From NCBI GenBank assembly GCA_910585905.1, contig CAJUID010000060.1:1-8475 (forward strand): a DNA stretch of 8,475 bases. Direction: 5' to 3'. Source of the DNA: an uncultured Lachnospiraceae bacterium. Lineage in GTDB: Bacteria > Bacillota > Clostridia > Lachnospirales > Lachnospiraceae. The position numbers and the translations under genes are program-made. The notes below the pieces were generated by a model. That model saw only the letters and a program-made list of their open reading frames with translations. It was not told where the DNA came from and did no database searches. Numbering within the stretch: position 1 is the first letter of the stretch; each line of letters begins with the position of its first letter. Of the stretch, positions 6,558 through 8,475 are shown in pieces.

Positions 6558-7787
6558 TTAGTATGCGTTATCTCTACTGATAAATTTGCCAGTATACGCA
6601 TCAAACACCAACTTGAGCGCTTTTTCACCATCCCAATATTTTACTATCCAAAAAGGACGAATTACGTTTTCTATGATTCCGTCCCTAGGATCCGTAAAGT
6701 AACCGTCATAAACCAGGGAAATTTCATATATGGTGACTGGTTGTTTTAAAAGGACATTCTGAAAATAAGCCTCAATCTGCTCTATAATATCATTCGGCAT
6801 ACAAACCTTTTGTTTCTCATTATATGGTTTTCCTGGCAAGAGAAATGAATTTAGTTCAAGCCCCATAACCCCCTCAGCACTATATATCCCCACCAACGGC
6901 CATTCATTTTTACAAATTAACTCTCCATTATCAACCACTACATCATCCTTCAGTTTCATTCCATTTTTTTGTGACATGGAAGCATTAACGAACCTCCAGG
7001 AAAATCCATCAATATCAAAATACATAATAACAATGTAATACTCTCCCGGATATGGTAATTCCTCTTTATCTTCTCCCTGTGCATCCATTACAGCATCATA
7101 CAACTCTTGGGATATTGGCACACAGTACATATCTTCAGAAATTTTTCTGCCTGTTATCTGTTCAGCCAATGAACGCATCTCTTTTGCCACGGTATCCCCA
7201 TCCGCAAATTTGAAATCTCTTTCCTCATATAATGGAGCACTGTTAAACACTCCTTTCCCTACTTTTGTATATTCATCAATTATTCCAAAGGGACAAAAAT
7301 TAAAATCTGTTCCTACAACCTGCCCCTTATCGTTTATATCCCACCAACAATTGATATTCATTTCTTTACCACTCTGGCATTTAAATGGAATCAAAAGTTG
7401 AATCTTATCTTCTAAATCCTTTGTTTTCCGCTTTGACATATAAAACTTCCCTCTGGAATGTTTCTCTATCAGCTCTGTTACTTGATTCATATCTTGATGA
7501 AAAAGGATTGGATTCCTTATAAATTCCGTTATACTCAAACCATCTTTATTTTCAACATATGGTTCCATATAGTAAATGTTTAAACCATTCTTATACTTTT
7601 CATAAGGAGTAACCCTCGCATCTATAGAAACCTTTTCCATTAACTGTAGTTTAATATGTCCCTTCTCTAAATCCTTCTGGCTTACCTTTTCTAGTACGTC
7701 CTGTGGTTCCCCTTTCGGAGAACCACAGGATGCCAGAAGAACAAGAATGCCTATCAATATAGTACCAACAATCGTTCTTCTTATCAT
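6558..7787 (-). CDS. Predicted lipoprotein, paralog of its neighbour (copy 1)
   Basis: This 409-residue protein has a clear lipoprotein signal: MIRR, a hydrophobic run, and Cys21 in LASC, a consensus lipobox. The mature part is soluble, mixed alpha/beta in character, and has no recognisable catalytic motif. It aligns over its whole length with the next gene, roughly half identical by eye. The middle (about residues 118-175) is most divergent and the C-terminal quarter best kept. The start at 7787 has AAGGGAG spaced 6 bases. It lies only 16 bases after the secreted-protein gene and 65 bases before its paralog, so all three are probably cotranscribed. Lipoprotein immunity factors (LanI type) accompany exporters of LanFEG type in lantibiotic clusters. 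These proteins are much longer than those, so that comparison is only an idea. Confidence 0.82.
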   Translation of the reverse strand: MIRRTIVGTILIGILVLLASCGSPKGEPQDVLEKVSQKDLEKGHIKLQLMEKVSIDARVTPYEKYKNGLNIYYMEPYVENKDGLSITEFIRNPILFHQDMNQVTELIEKHSRGKFYMSKRKTKDLEDKIQLLIPFKCQSGKEMNINCWWDINDKGQVVGTDFNFCPFGIIDEYTKVGKGVFNSAPLYEERDFKFADGDTVAKEMRSLAEQITGRKISEDMYCVPISQELYDAVMDAQGEDKEELPYPGEYYIVIMYFDIDGFSWRFVNASMSQKNGMKLKDDVVVDNGELICKNEWPLVGIYSAEGVMGLELNSFLLPGKPYNEKQKVCMPNDIIEQIEAYFQNVLLKQPVTIYEISLVYDGYFTDPRDGIIENVIRPFWIVKYWDGEKALKLVFDAYTGKFISRDNAY

Positions 7788-7803
7788 TGTAATCTCCCTT
7801 AAT

Positions 7804-8211
7804 TTATGGCTCGATTCTATAATTTAAATCAGTCTCGTTAAACCTTGATGACGAACTTACTTTAGCCATCAAATAATATGCTTTTCCTACAATGCCTCGT
7901 CCACTATGATATGTTTCTGTCTGGCTCTGATTTGATGTAAAATACATTGTGTCCATAGAACGTATACATTCACCATTTGAATTCTTATATACCAAATAGG
8001 CATCTACATGTAATGACCCTGGAATCACTCCGTTTGATATGTTAATTTTCCCAGTAGACGAATTTGTTGATTTATGTTTTGAATTTGCTAAATCAACTTC
8101 ATATGATTTGTCGATTGAAAATGTAGACGCTTCCGCTGTTACATGATTCATAATAGGACTGGCTGTCAACATCGTTATAATTGCCATAACTGCAGTAAAT
8201 TTTTTCTTCAT
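7804..8211 (-). CDS. Small Sec-secreted protein of unknown function, first gene of cassette
   Basis: This is a 135-residue precursor with a classical signal peptide: MKKKF, a hydrophobic core to about residue 20, and an A-E-A site with cleavage likely after residue 28. The mature protein of about 107 residues is rich in Ser, Asn and Thr, has a single Cys (82), and looks beta-stranded, ending GKAYYLMAKVSSSSRFN...YRIEP. The start at 8211 is chosen because GGAG lies six bases upstream; the frame extends to a TTG at 8223 without a site. The pattern (Sec signal, small beta-rich body, GKxxYL-x-A near the end, adjacent ABC genes) recalls DUF2712 or lactococcin-972-like secreted proteins. I see no firm family match. 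It could be a bacteriocin-like effector, a signal, or a substrate of the encoded exporter. Function is not known. Confidence 0.75.
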   Translation of the reverse strand: MKKKFTAVMAIITMLTASPIMNHVTAEASTFSIDKSYEVDLANSKHKSTNSSTGKINISNGVIPGSLHVDAYLVYKNSNGECIRSMDTMYFTSNQSQTETYHSGRGIVGKAYYLMAKVSSSSRFNETDLNYRIEP

Positions 8212-8292
8212 TTTTTTCTCCAATCTACCACCATACCGTGGATTTTTCAGTAATTTTCTGTGCTAAATACCTGTTCAAACACCGTCCCCTCT

Positions 8293-8321
8293 GTTATACT
8301 ATATAATTGAGCATTTTTTAA
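8293..8321 (-). promoter_or_regulatory. Second possible promoter of the cassette
   Basis: On the minus strand TATAAC (8293-8298) lies 17 bases downstream of TTAAAA (8316-8321), giving 5/6 and 4/6 matches to consensus. The -35 falls inside the left arm of the inverted repeat at 8309-8365, so a protein or structure occupying the repeat would affect this promoter. This is read by eye only. Confidence 0.35.
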
Positions 8322-8365
8322 AAACGTCTTCGGTTCCTATGCCATATGTTTTTATATAAATGCTC
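8309..8365 (+). terminator. Long inverted repeat with T-tract, terminator-like on plus strand
   Basis: GAGCATTT (8309-8316) pairs with AAATGCTC (8358-8365). An inner block, TAAAAAC (8319-8325) with GTTTTTA (8348-8354), extends the stem around a loop of 22 bases. On the plus strand TTTTT follows at 8366-8370, the form of an intrinsic terminator, but no plus-strand gene precedes it. It may instead act on the minus strand as an operator or leader structure, since it lies between the two candidate promoters of the cassette. Confidence 0.45.
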
Positions 8366-8367
8366 TT

Positions 8368-8395
8368 TTTATAATAGAAATACATACCAGAACAA
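8368..8395 (-). promoter_or_regulatory. Possible promoter of the minus-strand cassette
   Basis: On the minus strand TTGTTC (8390-8395) and TATAAA (8368-8373) are 16 bases apart. The -10 is a 5/6 match and the -35 is weaker. It lies about 150 bases before the start of the secreted-protein gene, directly downstream of a G-rich tract. Transcripts would begin near 8361, inside the right arm of the inverted repeat. Confidence 0.4.
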
Positions 8396-8401
8396 GTGTC
8401 A

Positions 8402-8429
8402 CCCCCCTCATTCCCAATGCCCCCCTCCC
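8402..8429 (-). promoter_or_regulatory. G-rich tract with G-quadruplex pattern
   Basis: The minus strand carries four G-runs of 3, 6, 3 and 6 bases (plus-strand C-runs at 8427-8429, 8420-8425, 8413-8415 and 8402-8407) separated by 1, 4 and 5 bases. This fits the common G3N1-7 quadruplex rule and is conspicuous in such AT-rich DNA. It ends six bases upstream of the candidate -35 box, where it could influence initiation. Whether it folds is unknown. Confidence 0.45.
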
Positions 8430-8475
8430 TTGCCATGCAGTAGAAAGGGAACAATGACTTTGTATCTATCATCTC

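Larger units (their letters stand above)
8212..8475. other. Upstream regulatory region of the minus-strand cassette
   Basis: No gene is seen in the last 264 bases. Read on the minus strand, toward the secreted-protein gene, it holds a G-rich tract (8402-8429), a possible promoter (8368-8395), a long inverted repeat (8309-8365), a second weaker promoter (8293-8321) and an untranslated leader of roughly 75-150 bases. The concentration of signals suggests a controlled promoter region. Confidence 0.55.

Noticed and set aside
8324..8340. GGAACC on the minus strand as an ECF-type -35 site for the local sigma factor
   Set aside because: No matching -10 of the CGT or CGTC type at 16-17 bases, and the same word was not found before the sigma operon.
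1..8475. CRISPR array, insertion sequence with transposase, or phage genes
   Set aside because: No regularly spaced direct repeats, no transposase or integrase motifs and no phage structural genes were seen in any frame.

Overview
The window looks like chromosomal DNA of a low-GC Gram-positive bacterium, most likely a gut-type clostridium (Lachnospiraceae-like). The evidence is AT-rich spacers, strong AGGAGG-type ribosome binding sites, frequent TTG/GTG starts, lipoprotein signal peptides, and membrane protein families typical of that group. The organism call is inference from style, not from a marker gene.

Left half (plus strand, about 240-2485): an ECF-type RNA polymerase sigma factor overlaps a gene for a membrane-anchored anti-sigma factor with a zinc-binding HxxxCxxC motif. 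After a 186-base spacer containing hairpins come two translationally coupled membrane protein genes. One has a TM2-like N-terminus and an acidic cytoplasmic tail. The other is a small three-helix protein of the LiaI/LiaF-like (DUF5668-like) type. A 16-bp perfect stem with a T-tract ends the unit. Together these read as a cell-envelope sensing and response module.

Middle (2486-2891): a gene-free spacer with a perfect 10-bp hairpin and a short unexplained open frame. It may be a decayed or dispersed repeat.

Right half (minus strand, 8211 down to 2892): six genes in one direction with short gaps. In transcription order they are a small Sec-secreted protein, two tandem paralogous lipoproteins, two ABC-2-type membrane subunits joined by an ATGA overlap, and an ABC ATPase whose Q-loop position holds glutamate. 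That glutamate 'E-loop' is known from lantibiotic-immunity (LanF) ATPases. The order resembles bacteriocin or immunity cassettes: a secreted effector, surface lipoproteins, and a split exporter. No step of this function is proven by the sequence. The upstream region of this cassette carries candidate promoters, a long inverted repeat and a G-quadruplex-type G-rich tract on the coding strand.

The most interesting object is the six-gene minus-strand cassette. No complete mobile element, CRISPR array, tRNA or rRNA was seen.
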